Part shown: positions 18,571-26,439 of the stretch, one piece after another
Position numbering within the stretch: position 1 is the first letter of the stretch
Layout of the letters: every line of letters begins with the position of its first letter
Assembly: GCA_964551305.1 (NCBI GenBank)
Contig: CAZKBT010000016.1
Location: forward strand, 1-54,718
Length of the DNA: 54,718 nt
Direction: 5' to 3'
Source: JBAZDC01 sp041654595
GTDB taxonomy: Bacteria; Pseudomonadota; Gammaproteobacteria; Burkholderiales; Burkholderiaceae_B
The notes under the pieces: generated by a model
What the model saw: only the letters and a program-made list of their open reading frames with translations
Told to the model about the DNA's origin: nothing
The model's database searches: none
Program-made: the position numbers and the translations under genes

Positions 18571-19461
18571 TCAACGCGCTCCTTTGCCGCGCAAGCGGTT
18601 CTTGAGTAGCGGTATCACCAGCGCGACCGTGACCAGGACCGCCGTGACCAGATTCAGATCCTGGGCTTGCAGGCCGATGAAATCGGCGTTCAACGCCAGG
18701 GCGATAAAGAAACGATACAGCACAGCGCCGATAATGACCGCCAGGGTGATGACCACCAGCCGCCGCGAGGGCATGATGCTTTCGCCGACGATCACGGCCG
18801 CCAGGCCGATCACGATGGTGCCTATCCCCATGGAAATGTCCGCACCGCCTTGCGACTGCGCGAACAGGGCGCCGGCCAACGCGCACAAGCCATTGGAAAT
18901 CGCCATGCCGACCAGTATCATCCTCCCGGTGGCCACGCCCTGCGAACGCGCCATGCGGGCGTTGGAGCCCGTTGCGCGCATGGCCAGCCCGGTTTGCGTG
19001 GCGAAATACCAGTCCAGGATGAGCTTGACCGCAATGACGATGACCACGAGAATCAGGGGCCGGGCGATGTAGTCCACCCATCCGTCGGGCTGCAGGATGC
19101 TGAACATCGTCGGCTCCGAAATCAACGGCACGTTGGGACGACCCATGATGCGCAGGTTGATGGAATACAACGCGATCATCATCAGGATGCTCGCCAGCAG
19201 GTCCATGATCTTCAGCTTGACGTGCAGCCATCCGGTCACCATGCCGGCCAGCGCGCCGGCCGCGGTCGCGACCAGCGTGGAAGTGAACGGATCGACGCCC
19301 GCGCTGATGAGCGTGGCCGCCGTGGCTCCGCCCAACGGAAAACTGCCGTCCACGGTCAAATCCGGGAATCGCAGGATACGAAAAGAAATCAGCACGGCCA
19401 GCGCGACCAAGCCGAATATCAGGCCGATCTCCAGCGAGCCCCACAAGGAATAAATAGACAT
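18571..19461 (-). CDS. ABC importer permease (TrpY-like)
   Basis: 296-aa inner-membrane subunit with about eight hydrophobic segments; the BPD_transp_2 fold of branched-chain/ribose permeases is inferred. The opening LEIGLIFGLVALAVLISFRIL and the FPDLTVDGSFPLGGA motif are typical of permeases paired with PF04392 binding proteins. It lies 93 nt downstream of the binding-protein gene, a gap that holds a strong hairpin. The ATG at 19461 has no obvious ribosome site. Confidence 0.92.
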   Translation of the reverse strand: MSIYSLWGSLEIGLIFGLVALAVLISFRILRFPDLTVDGSFPLGGATAATLISAGVDPFTSTLVATAAGALAGMVTGWLHVKLKIMDLLASILMMIALYSINLRIMGRPNVPLISEPTMFSILQPDGWVDYIARPLILVVIVIAVKLILDWYFATQTGLAMRATGSNARMARSQGVATGRMILVGMAISNGLCALAGALFAQSQGGADISMGIGTIVIGLAAVIVGESIMPSRRLVVITLAVIIGAVLYRFFIALALNADFIGLQAQDLNLVTAVLVTVALVIPLLKNRLRGKGAR

Positions 19462-19490
19462 GTTCTGACCAGTGGCAAGCGAAAATACGC

Positions 19491-19521
19491 GCAGGTAGGC
19501 CGCTTTTGGCGGCCTACCTGC
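19491..19521 (-). terminator. Intra-operon hairpin between binding-protein and permease genes
   Basis: Perfect 13-bp stem: 19491-19503 pairs with 19509-19521, with a 5-nt loop (CAAAA on the transcript). Downstream on the transcript comes GCGTATTTTC, only partly U-rich. It is better read as an RNA-stabilising or partial-termination element that keeps binding-protein mRNA more abundant than permease/ATPase mRNA, as known for many ABC importer operons. Confidence 0.7.
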
Positions 19522-19554
19522 CTATGTCCGTACGGCAATAAGCGATGCTCTATG

Positions 19555-20523
19555 TTATTCGATGACTTCCGTCGCCGACTTGAGCAATTCATCGGACAAT
19601 GTGACGCCCTGCTTCTTGGCGGCGCCCTTATTGACGAATAGCTCGAGCTTGTCGCTGGTTTCCGACGCGATGTCGCCGGGCTTTTCGCCCTTGAGGATGC
19701 GTATCACCATCTTTCCGGTTTGCACCCCCAAGTCGCTGTAGTTGATGCCCAATGCCGCGATCGCGCCGCGCTTGACGCTGTCGGTATCGGACGCCACCAG
19801 CGGGACTTGCGCATCGTTGCCCACTTTTACCAGCGCCTCGTAGGCGGAAACGACGTTGTTGTCGGTATTGGTATAGATGACGTCGACCTTGCCCACGAGA
19901 CTGCGGGCCGCCGCGCCAACGTCCACCGTACGCGCCGCCGTGGCTTCGACCAGGGTCATGCCCGACTGGGGCAGCAGCTCGCGCAGGCGCTGCACGACCA
20001 CGACCGAGTTGGCCTCGCCGGGGTTGTACACCATGCCCACTCGCTTGGCGCCTGGGACCACTTTCTTGATGAGTTCGACTTGTTTTTCCAGCGCCAGGCT
20101 GTCGGATACGCCGGTCACGTTTGTGCCCGATGGCGCCAGCGTGGAAACCAGTTGCGCGGCGACGGGATCCGTAATGGCGGAATACACCACGGGAATGGAC
20201 TTGGTGGCCGCCACGACCGCCTGAGCCGACGGCGTGGCGATGGCCACGATCACGTCCGGCTTGTCGCCGACGTACTTGCGGGCGATCTGTCCGGCAATGG
20301 CCGTATTGCCTTGGGCGGTCTGGAACTGCCATTTCAGGCCTTTCCCTTCGGTATAGCCCGCATCCGCCAAGGCCTGCTTGACGCCGTCCTTCACCGCGTC
20401 CAGCGCGGGATGCTCGACGATGGAAGTCACCGCGACCGATTGCGCCGAGGCCGGGCCATGGGCCAAGACGCCTGATACCGCCAACGCGCCCAGCGCCAAC
20501 TTAGCAGACTTGCTCAACATCAT
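19555..20523 (-). CDS. ABC importer substrate-binding protein (TrpX-like, PF04392)
   Basis: Periplasmic binding protein, 322 aa. The signal peptide runs to about residue 27 (HGPASAQ). The mature part shows SIVEHPALDAVKDGVKQAL, YSAITDPVAAQLV, VGMVYNPGEANSVVVVQ and a near-C-terminal ALGINYSDLGVQTGKMV, the pattern of the PF04392 family that binds tryptophan/tyrosine or related ligands. The start is the first of two adjacent ATGs, with a strong AAGGAG 7 nt upstream. It is the first gene of the operon. The exact substrate cannot be assigned from sequence. Confidence 0.92.
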   Translation of the reverse strand: MMLSKSAKLALGALAVSGVLAHGPASAQSVAVTSIVEHPALDAVKDGVKQALADAGYTEGKGLKWQFQTAQGNTAIAGQIARKYVGDKPDVIVAIATPSAQAVVAATKSIPVVYSAITDPVAAQLVSTLAPSGTNVTGVSDSLALEKQVELIKKVVPGAKRVGMVYNPGEANSVVVVQRLRELLPQSGMTLVEATAARTVDVGAAARSLVGKVDVIYTNTDNNVVSAYEALVKVGNDAQVPLVASDTDSVKRGAIAALGINYSDLGVQTGKMVIRILKGEKPGDIASETSDKLELFVNKGAAKKQGVTLSDELLKSATEVIE

Positions 20524-20648
20524 AAGATCACTCCTTAAACGAATTAGGCGACGGCCAGTACGAAACCGCCGGAGACGGTCGTAAGTCTACCTGTTAATAC
20601 ACAAAATTACCTCAAGGGATATCCCGGTCAGCCCGCGACGAATATCGG

Positions 20649-21407
20649 TTAAACCAGCAAGGCCGCCCCGGCCGATTTCTGGGCCAGCAACGCTCTGGCC
20701 CACCTGGTGGCCGGCAGACCGTACGCAGACTCGACGACACCGGCCCGCTCCATGAAACGGCCGACGGAAACGTCCAGCAGCGGCCCCTTGAAGGCCAGCA
20801 CGACCCGATTTCCAGCGTCGATTTCCGGCAGCTCCAGCACACGGCCGTCGAATGCCTCGCGAATATTGTCCATATTCCTGGGGAAGCTTTCATGATTGCC
20901 GAACAGATTGACCGCCATGATCCCCGCTTCGGCCAGCGTTCTACGGCACCCGGCGTAAAAAGCGGCCGTATCCCGGACGGGCCCCTGTGCCTGGGCATCG
21001 TACAAGTCCACCATTAAGGCCAGGAAACGATCGGCGTTTCTGACCTCATGGACCCATTCGCCCGCATCGGCGTGCGTGATGACGGAACGCCCGCCGACTG
21101 GAAGGCGAAAAAAGGTGTGGCAAATCGCGGTTACTTGAGGGTTCCACTCCACCGTCTCGGTGCAGGCCCGCGTATGGGCCTGAACATAGCGCAGCAACGC
21201 GCCCGCGCCCAAACCCAGAATGCCGACCTGATCCCGGGCCGAGGGCTCCAGGAACAGCAGCCAGGACATCATTTGCTGCGTATACGCCAATACCAGCTCG
21301 GCAGGCTTGCGCACGCGCATGGCGCCCTGTATCCATTCCGTACCGAAATGCAGGTATCGCACCCCGTCCATTTCCGACATCGTCGGCTCATCATCGATTC
21401 TGTTCAC
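20649..21407 (-). CDS. Spermidine synthase-like methyltransferase-fold protein
   Basis: 252-aa protein of the spermine/spermidine-synthase superfamily. The cofactor-binding glycine loop is GILGLGAGALLRYV, followed by the acidic turn TVEWNPQ and a DLYDAQAQGP segment where spermidine synthases have their catalytic Asp region. No speD is beside it, so polyamine synthesis is not established; many such solitary homologues have unknown substrates. The assigned start is GTG 21407 (AAGGA 11 nt upstream); ATG 21380 is the alternative. Confidence 0.75.
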   Translation of the reverse strand: MNRIDDEPTMSEMDGVRYLHFGTEWIQGAMRVRKPAELVLAYTQQMMSWLLFLEPSARDQVGILGLGAGALLRYVQAHTRACTETVEWNPQVTAICHTFFRLPVGGRSVITHADAGEWVHEVRNADRFLALMVDLYDAQAQGPVRDTAAFYAGCRRTLAEAGIMAVNLFGNHESFPRNMDNIREAFDGRVLELPEIDAGNRVVLAFKGPLLDVSVGRFMERAGVVESAYGLPATRWARALLAQKSAGAALLV

Positions 21408-21684
21408 TAGCCTGCGATCCTTGCCGCGCCCAAGCCGGGCCCGGATGAAACACTGTCATGAAACTTATGGCAGCCATCCTCTCATCGATACAGATATTAA
21501 CCCGTCGAGAATGAGCCTTCGGGCCGTTCGTTCACGACGTAAGCGCCACAGCCCGGGAATGTCTCGAAAAACGAAAAAAAACACACTAAAATTGCTTGAT
21601 CGATCGGCTCGATTGACCGGAAACAAAGCTTCGTCGGTAAACGCGAAGGACACTTTAAAGTATTAAGGACACGTTAAGGGCGAT
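21408..21684. other. Gene-free spacer with a short direct repeat
   Basis: 277 nt between the divergently placed 5' end of the spermidine-synthase-like gene and the 3' end of the CPBP gene. It is more A-rich than its surroundings around 21570-21600. It holds two 15-nt direct repeats, AAGGACACTTTAAAG (21646-21660) and AAGGACACGTTAAGG (21665-21679), 19 nt apart. The first contains the palindrome ACTTTAAAGT. I find no supported gene. Confidence 0.5.
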
Positions 21685-22545
21685 TCACGACGGTCCGATC
21701 GGTTGCAGCATCGGATAGGTAAATAGGAAAAAATGCGTTGCGTTCAGGCCGAAATGGGCAAGCATCGCAGCCTGCAGTCCACCGAAGCGGTAAGCCAATC
21801 CGTATCCGATTCCCGCAACGCTTCCAAGCAACACCCATTGCCATCCGCCCGCGACATGCACGAGACCGAACAGTACCGCCGCCGCAAAGAGAGCTATCAC
21901 ATCTGCATACGGGTACTGCCTGAGCAGACGGCTTAGGCCGCCCTGTACATAGCCGCGAAACAGCGCTTCCTCGGTGAGCGTGACGAGCAGCAAATTGTTC
22001 AGCACCCATAGCCAACCGGCGGCAGGCCATTTCGGCTCCCACCTGACGAGGCCCAGCAGCACGGCAATCAACAGACAGGCCGCGGTTGCCATCAGCATGC
22101 CGCCAAGGCCCGCTTTCAGCGACGCGCGCCATGTTTGCGGAGGCCGAATCCATGACAGTACCAGCAGCAGCCAGAAGCCGACCAAGGGCTTGTCCAGGTT
22201 GAGATACATCGTAAATGGCACGGCATCCGGAGTAAATCGCTCGGGGCCGATGACGCGCGGATTATGAAAGCCCGGCAGCCAATGCATGCTCAGACCGATG
22301 GCGAGCGCGATGAACAGTATGTGCCCAACGTATTTGAGATAAGGCTTGCGGTTCGGCGAAACCGCATAGGCGGCAAAGAGCAATAGCGCGACGGGAATAG
22401 CGGCCGAGAGGCCCAGCTGACCGGTCATCAGCGCAGCACTATATCCAATAACAAGCAGCCCCAGGCTCAGCCACCGAAACGCGGGCAGCCATACGGCAAG
22501 AGCGGCGGGGAAAATTGCGATCCACGGAACAGCAAGCATAGGCAT
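21685..22545 (-). CDS. CPBP-family intramembrane metalloprotease
   Basis: 286-aa polytopic membrane protein of the CPBP (Rce1/Abi) family. All three motifs of the active site are present: EEALFRGY (motif 1, EExxxR), FGLVH (motif 2, FxxxH) and HFGLNATHF (motif 3, HxxxN). Bacterial members include bacteriocin self-immunity and peptide-processing proteases; the substrate here is unknown. It diverges from the chaperone/effector pair and ends beside the direct repeats. Good ribosome site (AAGGAGGAATGCC) before the ATG at 22545. Confidence 0.88.
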   Translation of the reverse strand: MPMLAVPWIAIFPAALAVWLPAFRWLSLGLLVIGYSAALMTGQLGLSAAIPVALLLFAAYAVSPNRKPYLKYVGHILFIALAIGLSMHWLPGFHNPRVIGPERFTPDAVPFTMYLNLDKPLVGFWLLLVLSWIRPPQTWRASLKAGLGGMLMATAACLLIAVLLGLVRWEPKWPAAGWLWVLNNLLLVTLTEEALFRGYVQGGLSRLLRQYPYADVIALFAAAVLFGLVHVAGGWQWVLLGSVAGIGYGLAYRFGGLQAAMLAHFGLNATHFFLFTYPMLQPIGPS

Positions 22546-22671
22546 TCCTCCTTCAAGGATTGATTCCGACCGAATTATTCATTCAAAGTGCTGTCCGTTC
22601 GAGGCATACCCCGACGTGACGTCGACTTGGCCTACGCACAAGCGCCAAAATAGAGTTGTATTTCAATTTAA

Positions 22672-22701
22672 TTGACGTGTGCGGGGAGGGGATTATATAT
22701 A
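22672..22701 (+). promoter_or_regulatory. Candidate sigma-70 promoter of the chaperone-effector pair
   Basis: TTGACG at 22672-22677 is followed by TATATA at either 22694-22699 (16-nt spacer) or 22696-22701 (18-nt spacer), inside an AT-rich stretch that stands out from the GC-rich surroundings. It would place the start of transcription about 95 nt before the chaperone ATG. I did not find a convincing hrp-type (HrpL/BtrS-like) box. Confidence 0.5.
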
Positions 22702-22802
22702 AAATTGCAGCAGGGACCAGCAACTCGAACGCATCCCACCCATCTTCCCAGGTTTCATGCCCTGGAACGCGCCTCGCGTCCGTAGAATAATCTCCTGCGC
22801 CG

Positions 22803-23351
22803 ATGGAACTCTTAGCCGCCCGCCGTCACTCACGTGAAAGATGGGGGCCGCCCCTAGGACGGCTTTCCAAATGCGACCCAGGAGCGGCCAAGAGCACCTC
22901 TTCCACGCAGTTTGCCCAATTGATCAGCATGCTTAATCAGCGCGTCGGCCTGACGCTACAGGCTTGCGAGGGGGCGTGCGCATTTCTGGACCGCCGGAAC
23001 GCCTACTGGCAGCTCTCGCTCGGCCAGGGCAGCGATGTGCTTGCCATCCAGGCGGCATTGGGGCCTCTGGCCTCGTTGCCGGCCGACACGCCGCTGCATC
23101 TGCTGCACCTGAACACCGACCTCGCCCTGCTACGGGGTGCCGCGCTGGGGGTGGACCCGGTCACGAGAGAGCTCCTCCTGTTGTACACGGTGTCCATGGA
23201 CAATCTGGAAGCCGCTCAGCTTGAATCGATTCTGACCAATCTGATGACGGTGCGCGATATGGTGCATGCGCGCCTGCACCTCCCTGCGGCCGACGATGCC
23301 GTGCAGCCGGGCATCCCGAGTTTCACCTGGCCGCGCGAGGCAACGCGATGA
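22803..23351 (+). CDS. CesT-like type III secretion chaperone
   Basis: Small acidic protein of the CesT/Tir-chaperone type, predicted to bind the N-terminus of the following effector in the cytosol and guide it to a secretion ATPase. Family-like features are FAQLISMLNQRVGLTLQ (helix 1), a central beta segment ending LLHLNTDLALLRGAALGVD, and LLLLYTVSMDNLEAAQLESI with a terminal helix. The 182-aa frame is longer than usual (130-160). The first about 35 residues look unlike the family and the ATG at 22803 has no ribosome site, so the true start may lie further in, before the FAQL segment. Its TGA overlaps the effector ATG, the classic coupled chaperone-effector layout. Confidence 0.75.
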   Translation: MELLAARRHSRERWGPPLGRLSKCDPGAAKSTSSTQFAQLISMLNQRVGLTLQACEGACAFLDRRNAYWQLSLGQGSDVLAIQAALGPLASLPADTPLHLLHLNTDLALLRGAALGVDPVTRELLLLYTVSMDNLEAAQLESILTNLMTVRDMVHARLHLPAADDAVQPGIPSFTWPREATR

Positions 23352-26212
23352 CCAGAACCCTCCCCAGCACGTCCATGGGGCCGGTATCTCCCACCTACCC
23401 ACCCACCACGGGCAGCAGCTCCAGCAGCGAGGATCTGCAAAGCATCCAGGGCACGACGCCCAAGACCGCCACCACAAGCGGCGTGCAGTCGCTCGCTCAG
23501 CCGGGGATGGCGGCGCCCGCCCTGGCCCAAGCCGCGGACAAGCCGCTGACGCTGCTGGAACCCCGAACAGGCGGTCATACTGGAAGTCCACTGACCAAGA
23601 AATACATACAGGACGCCTTGAACGACATTCGGAAACAATCCGGCACGATGGCGTGCCAAGTAGGCGTCATTCTGACGGTGCTCACAAAGGCCAACTATCT
23701 CGCGCCGAACCCCGCAGCCAAGACGCAAACACTGGTTCATCCCTCCGCGCGCGGCGCAGTGCATGAATTGGTGGAGAAAAATCCCGCCCATCTGAGCGAA
23801 ACGGCAAGGGATTTCGCAGTCGAATTGCTCGACAAAGGCATGCGCATGAAGCATCCCAATATCGACGAGGTGTTCAAGGGCAAAGGCGCAAGAAACACCA
23901 AAAGTAGGAACGCAACAAACGCCAAAAGTAAGAATGCAGAAAACACCAAAAATGAGGGCGTGAAAGATGCGTTCAAGACTTGGTTTTACGCATTCTCGGC
24001 GACGGTCAATTTACTCGCCAGCCGCATCCACGATAAAGCGCCCCTCGATCTCCGACAGCAGCAGGCGCTACTGAAGGCGGAACTGCTGCGAGGCCAGCTG
24101 CAGGCAACATACCAGCCCGACAAGGCCGAGGCATTCGGCCGATCACTTTCTCCGCTGGTCGCCCAAGGATATGGCCGAGGCGTTCGAACCGGTCTTTGGA
24201 TGGCGGTCCAAGACATGCATGAAAAGACGCTAGCCGCTGGCCTGAAAGGTCCGGGACAGAAAGGTCCGAAGCTGAAAGACTTCGACGTGTTCCCGGTCAA
24301 TCGGAAATTCAGTTACCTAGGCAATGAGCCGTTGATCGAGAAGGACATACCCAAAACGCTGACGGCGGGCAAATGCATCTACATCGAATCGCTCGGCGTT
24401 CAGCTCGTGCCCAAAAGCCTGTACGCGGACAAGGCAAAGGGGCGCGGCGAAGTCGACGCCCATTTGGGCGGCCTGGGTCTGCGCAACTCACCCAGCGAGT
24501 GCGCGGACATTCTCTCCAAAGCCATGGTGGACCGGATCAACGTAAATGATCCAAATGGGGCGATCGAACTGCTAAAAGCCAGTCTGCCGGCGAGCAGAGC
24601 CGGTCAGATGCTGGCAGCGCTACGGGAGCTCGAACTAGCTCCGAACACGCTGATTGCCAGCGAAAACACCGATCCCCTGACGCAGAGCAGCAAGTCGCAG
24701 ATCGAAAAGCTGCGACAAACATTCGAAATGTGCGCGTCACGCGCAAGCGCGTCCGGCATGCCATTCTATGCCAGTCAAAACTTCCAAGTGATCAAGACCT
24801 TGCTTGGCAATTTCGATAATCTGAGCGTGAGCCTGATGCCTTCGGCGACGTGCGGGGCGTTGACCGATGCCTTGCAGCGCGCCGCGCTGGCCTTGGACGA
24901 GGCACATGCGGACCTCATTGCCGCGCGCAACGCGCCGCCGGCGGCTCTACCGGATGGGGGCGGACCCGCCGTCGAGGACGCCGCGGGCGACGAACTGAGC
25001 ATCAGGCAGGCCATGAACATGGAGAAGTTCTACCAGGCCATGCAGGACGTGCACCACGTAGTGCGCTTTCTGGTCACCTGGACGCGCGGTGCGCCGACTC
25101 TTGACGACAGCATCCGCGCGATGCTGCCACGTTCGCTGCACGAGCATACGAAGGTGGCGAGCGCGCCCCATGCGCTGGCCATGCTCGATCAAATATTCAA
25201 GGCGCTGCCATCTGCGCAGTCGGCCCACACGATTTATCTCAAGGGCGCGTACTACGAAACAGCCAGCGTGCTAGGCCTGCCGGACTCACTCCCGCCGGTC
25301 GCCACGGTCGATGACGACAGCCTGCGCACGGCGGATGTGATTGTGATGGAGCCGCATCCCAACAATGCCGCACTCCAGCGCATCGAGCCACACGACCCGG
25401 TGGCGCTTATCTCGAACGTCATGAGCGACGATCGCACAAAGCCGCTCACGCTCGTCATGGATGTGACCTTGAACCATTTACGCGACGACGATATTCAGCG
25501 CACGTTGGGAGCGGCCCAGCCCTACATCGACAAAGGTGTACTGAATCTGGTGCTTCTGCAAAGCGGGACCAAGTTCTTTCAGAACGGCATGGATTTGGTG
25601 AGCATCGGCACCGCGGTGGTGATCAACGACAAGAAGTCCAACTGGACCCACTTCAACGAAGCGCTGACGAAGTCGGAGCAACACGTGCCCGACGACGACA
25701 AGGGCTATATTGCCCTGCTGCTGTCCGCGCCGAATGCCGAGGCCTCGCGCGCCTACCTGCACAAGGTTCGCGCCAACACGCGGGAGCTGCGCGCGTATTT
25801 GCAGGAGGAGATTCCGCTGGGACACGGCAACGCCAATGCATTCGAAATATGCGCCAACACGGATCAGGACACGGTGTACATCGCGTTCAAGCCCACGGAA
25901 GCGTATTTGACGCGAATCAATGAAGAGACGGCAAAGAAAGACAATAAATCCACGCCTGAGCTGGATTACAAGCGCCGTAGTGAACTCAACATCGGCGTGT
26001 ACAAGGCCGAAGTGCTGCGCGCGTTCGGAGACCTGACCGTAGCGGATCGTTCCAGCTTCGGCTTCAACATCACCAACTTTGGCGAATGCGGGGAAACGGT
26101 ACGCATCACGCTGGGTATCGAAGAGACCTCGTTGCTCAAGACCTACGCATCGCGCCTGCTAACGCTGGGTAGAGAACTGTATGTTCGCCCGGCACCCGCC
26201 ATCAATATCTAG
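23348..26212 (+). CDS. Putative type III effector with a C-terminal PLP-enzyme-like domain
   Basis: 954-aa protein translated by ATGA overlap with the CesT-like chaperone, hence the effector call. Residues 1-60 are Ser/Thr/Pro-rich, as in type III secretion signals. Residues 182-205 are an Asn/Lys-rich octad repeat. The middle (about 205-465) matches nothing I know. From about residue 470 the sequence follows cystathionine gamma-synthase-family enzymes: FYASQNFQVIKTL (Y474 near the cofactor-contact position), SATCGALTDAL (499-509), an insertion of about 100 residues, GAYYETASVL (from 633), DVIVMEPHPNNA, LVMDVTLN with Asp705, LLQSGTKFF with candidate Schiff-base Lys742, DLVSIGTAVVIN, and VRITLGIEE with Arg919. 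Catalytic activity, substrate and secretion are all inferred. No apparatus genes are nearby. Confidence 0.72.
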   Translation: MTRTLPSTSMGPVSPTYPPTTGSSSSSEDLQSIQGTTPKTATTSGVQSLAQPGMAAPALAQAADKPLTLLEPRTGGHTGSPLTKKYIQDALNDIRKQSGTMACQVGVILTVLTKANYLAPNPAAKTQTLVHPSARGAVHELVEKNPAHLSETARDFAVELLDKGMRMKHPNIDEVFKGKGARNTKSRNATNAKSKNAENTKNEGVKDAFKTWFYAFSATVNLLASRIHDKAPLDLRQQQALLKAELLRGQLQATYQPDKAEAFGRSLSPLVAQGYGRGVRTGLWMAVQDMHEKTLAAGLKGPGQKGPKLKDFDVFPVNRKFSYLGNEPLIEKDIPKTLTAGKCIYIESLGVQLVPKSLYADKAKGRGEVDAHLGGLGLRNSPSECADILSKAMVDRINVNDPNGAIELLKASLPASRAGQMLAALRELELAPNTLIASENTDPLTQSSKSQIEKLRQTFEMCASRASASGMPFYASQNFQVIKTLLGNFDNLSVSLMPSATCGALTDALQRAALALDEAHADLIAARNAPPAALPDGGGPAVEDAAGDELSIRQAMNMEKFYQAMQDVHHVVRFLVTWTRGAPTLDDSIRAMLPRSLHEHTKVASAPHALAMLDQIFKALPSAQSAHTIYLKGAYYETASVLGLPDSLPPVATVDDDSLRTADVIVMEPHPNNAALQRIEPHDPVALISNVMSDDRTKPLTLVMDVTLNHLRDDDIQRTLGAAQPYIDKGVLNLVLLQSGTKFFQNGMDLVSIGTAVVINDKKSNWTHFNEALTKSEQHVPDDDKGYIALLLSAPNAEASRAYLHKVRANTRELRAYLQEEIPLGHGNANAFEICANTDQDTVYIAFKPTEAYLTRINEETAKKDNKSTPELDYKRRSELNIGVYKAEVLRAFGDLTVADRSSFGFNITNFGECGETVRITLGIEETSLLKTYASRLLTLGRELYVRPAPAINI
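23891..23962 (+). repeat. Three imperfect 24-nt tandem repeats in the effector gene
   Basis: Three consecutive 24-nt units encode the octads RNTKSRNA, TNAKSKNA and ENTKNEGV (residues 182-205). The DNA is A-rich compared with the rest of the gene. It probably forms a flexible, positively charged linker between the secretion-signal region and the downstream domains; copy number could vary by slippage. Confidence 0.8.
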
Positions 26213-26217
26213 GGTAG

Positions 26218-26233
26218 CGGGCCACGAGGCCCG
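26218..26233 (+). terminator. Weak hairpin after the effector gene
   Basis: A 6-bp stem CGGGCC/GGCCCG with a 4-nt loop begins 5 nt after the effector stop codon. No U-run follows, so termination is doubtful. A second small stem lies at 26376-26392. The rest of the 227-nt spacer up to xth shows no gene. Confidence 0.35.
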
Positions 26234-26439
26234 ATTTGCCGCTGTATCTCCAGCCGCAAGCCTGCATGCGATGATCGAGCGCAACAAGGCACCGTGCTGA
26301 TACCATAGCCATACTCACGCAACGCGAAGAAAAACACCCCCCACGCTCAAAATTGGGTTAGCCAACTGGGTGAGCAGCCTGGGAAACAGGCTTCTGGTTA
26401 CGTGATAAGCATTTGATTAATAACGATACTTTAGATTTC

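Noticed and set aside
21580..21596. ACACACTAAAATT shared with 35711-35723, thought to be a transposon end or common promoter
   Set aside because: A 13-mer match is expected by chance many times in 54 kb, and the flanks do not extend it convincingly.
22764..22784. GGAAC followed by CGTA, as a possible hrp/ECF-type box before the chaperone
   Set aside because: Spacing is 12 nt in place of 15-17 and the CCAC half is missing.
26376..26392. Small stem AGCCTG/CAGGCT before xth considered as a terminator or tRNA arm
   Set aside because: No U-run, no cloverleaf, and no gene ends nearby.
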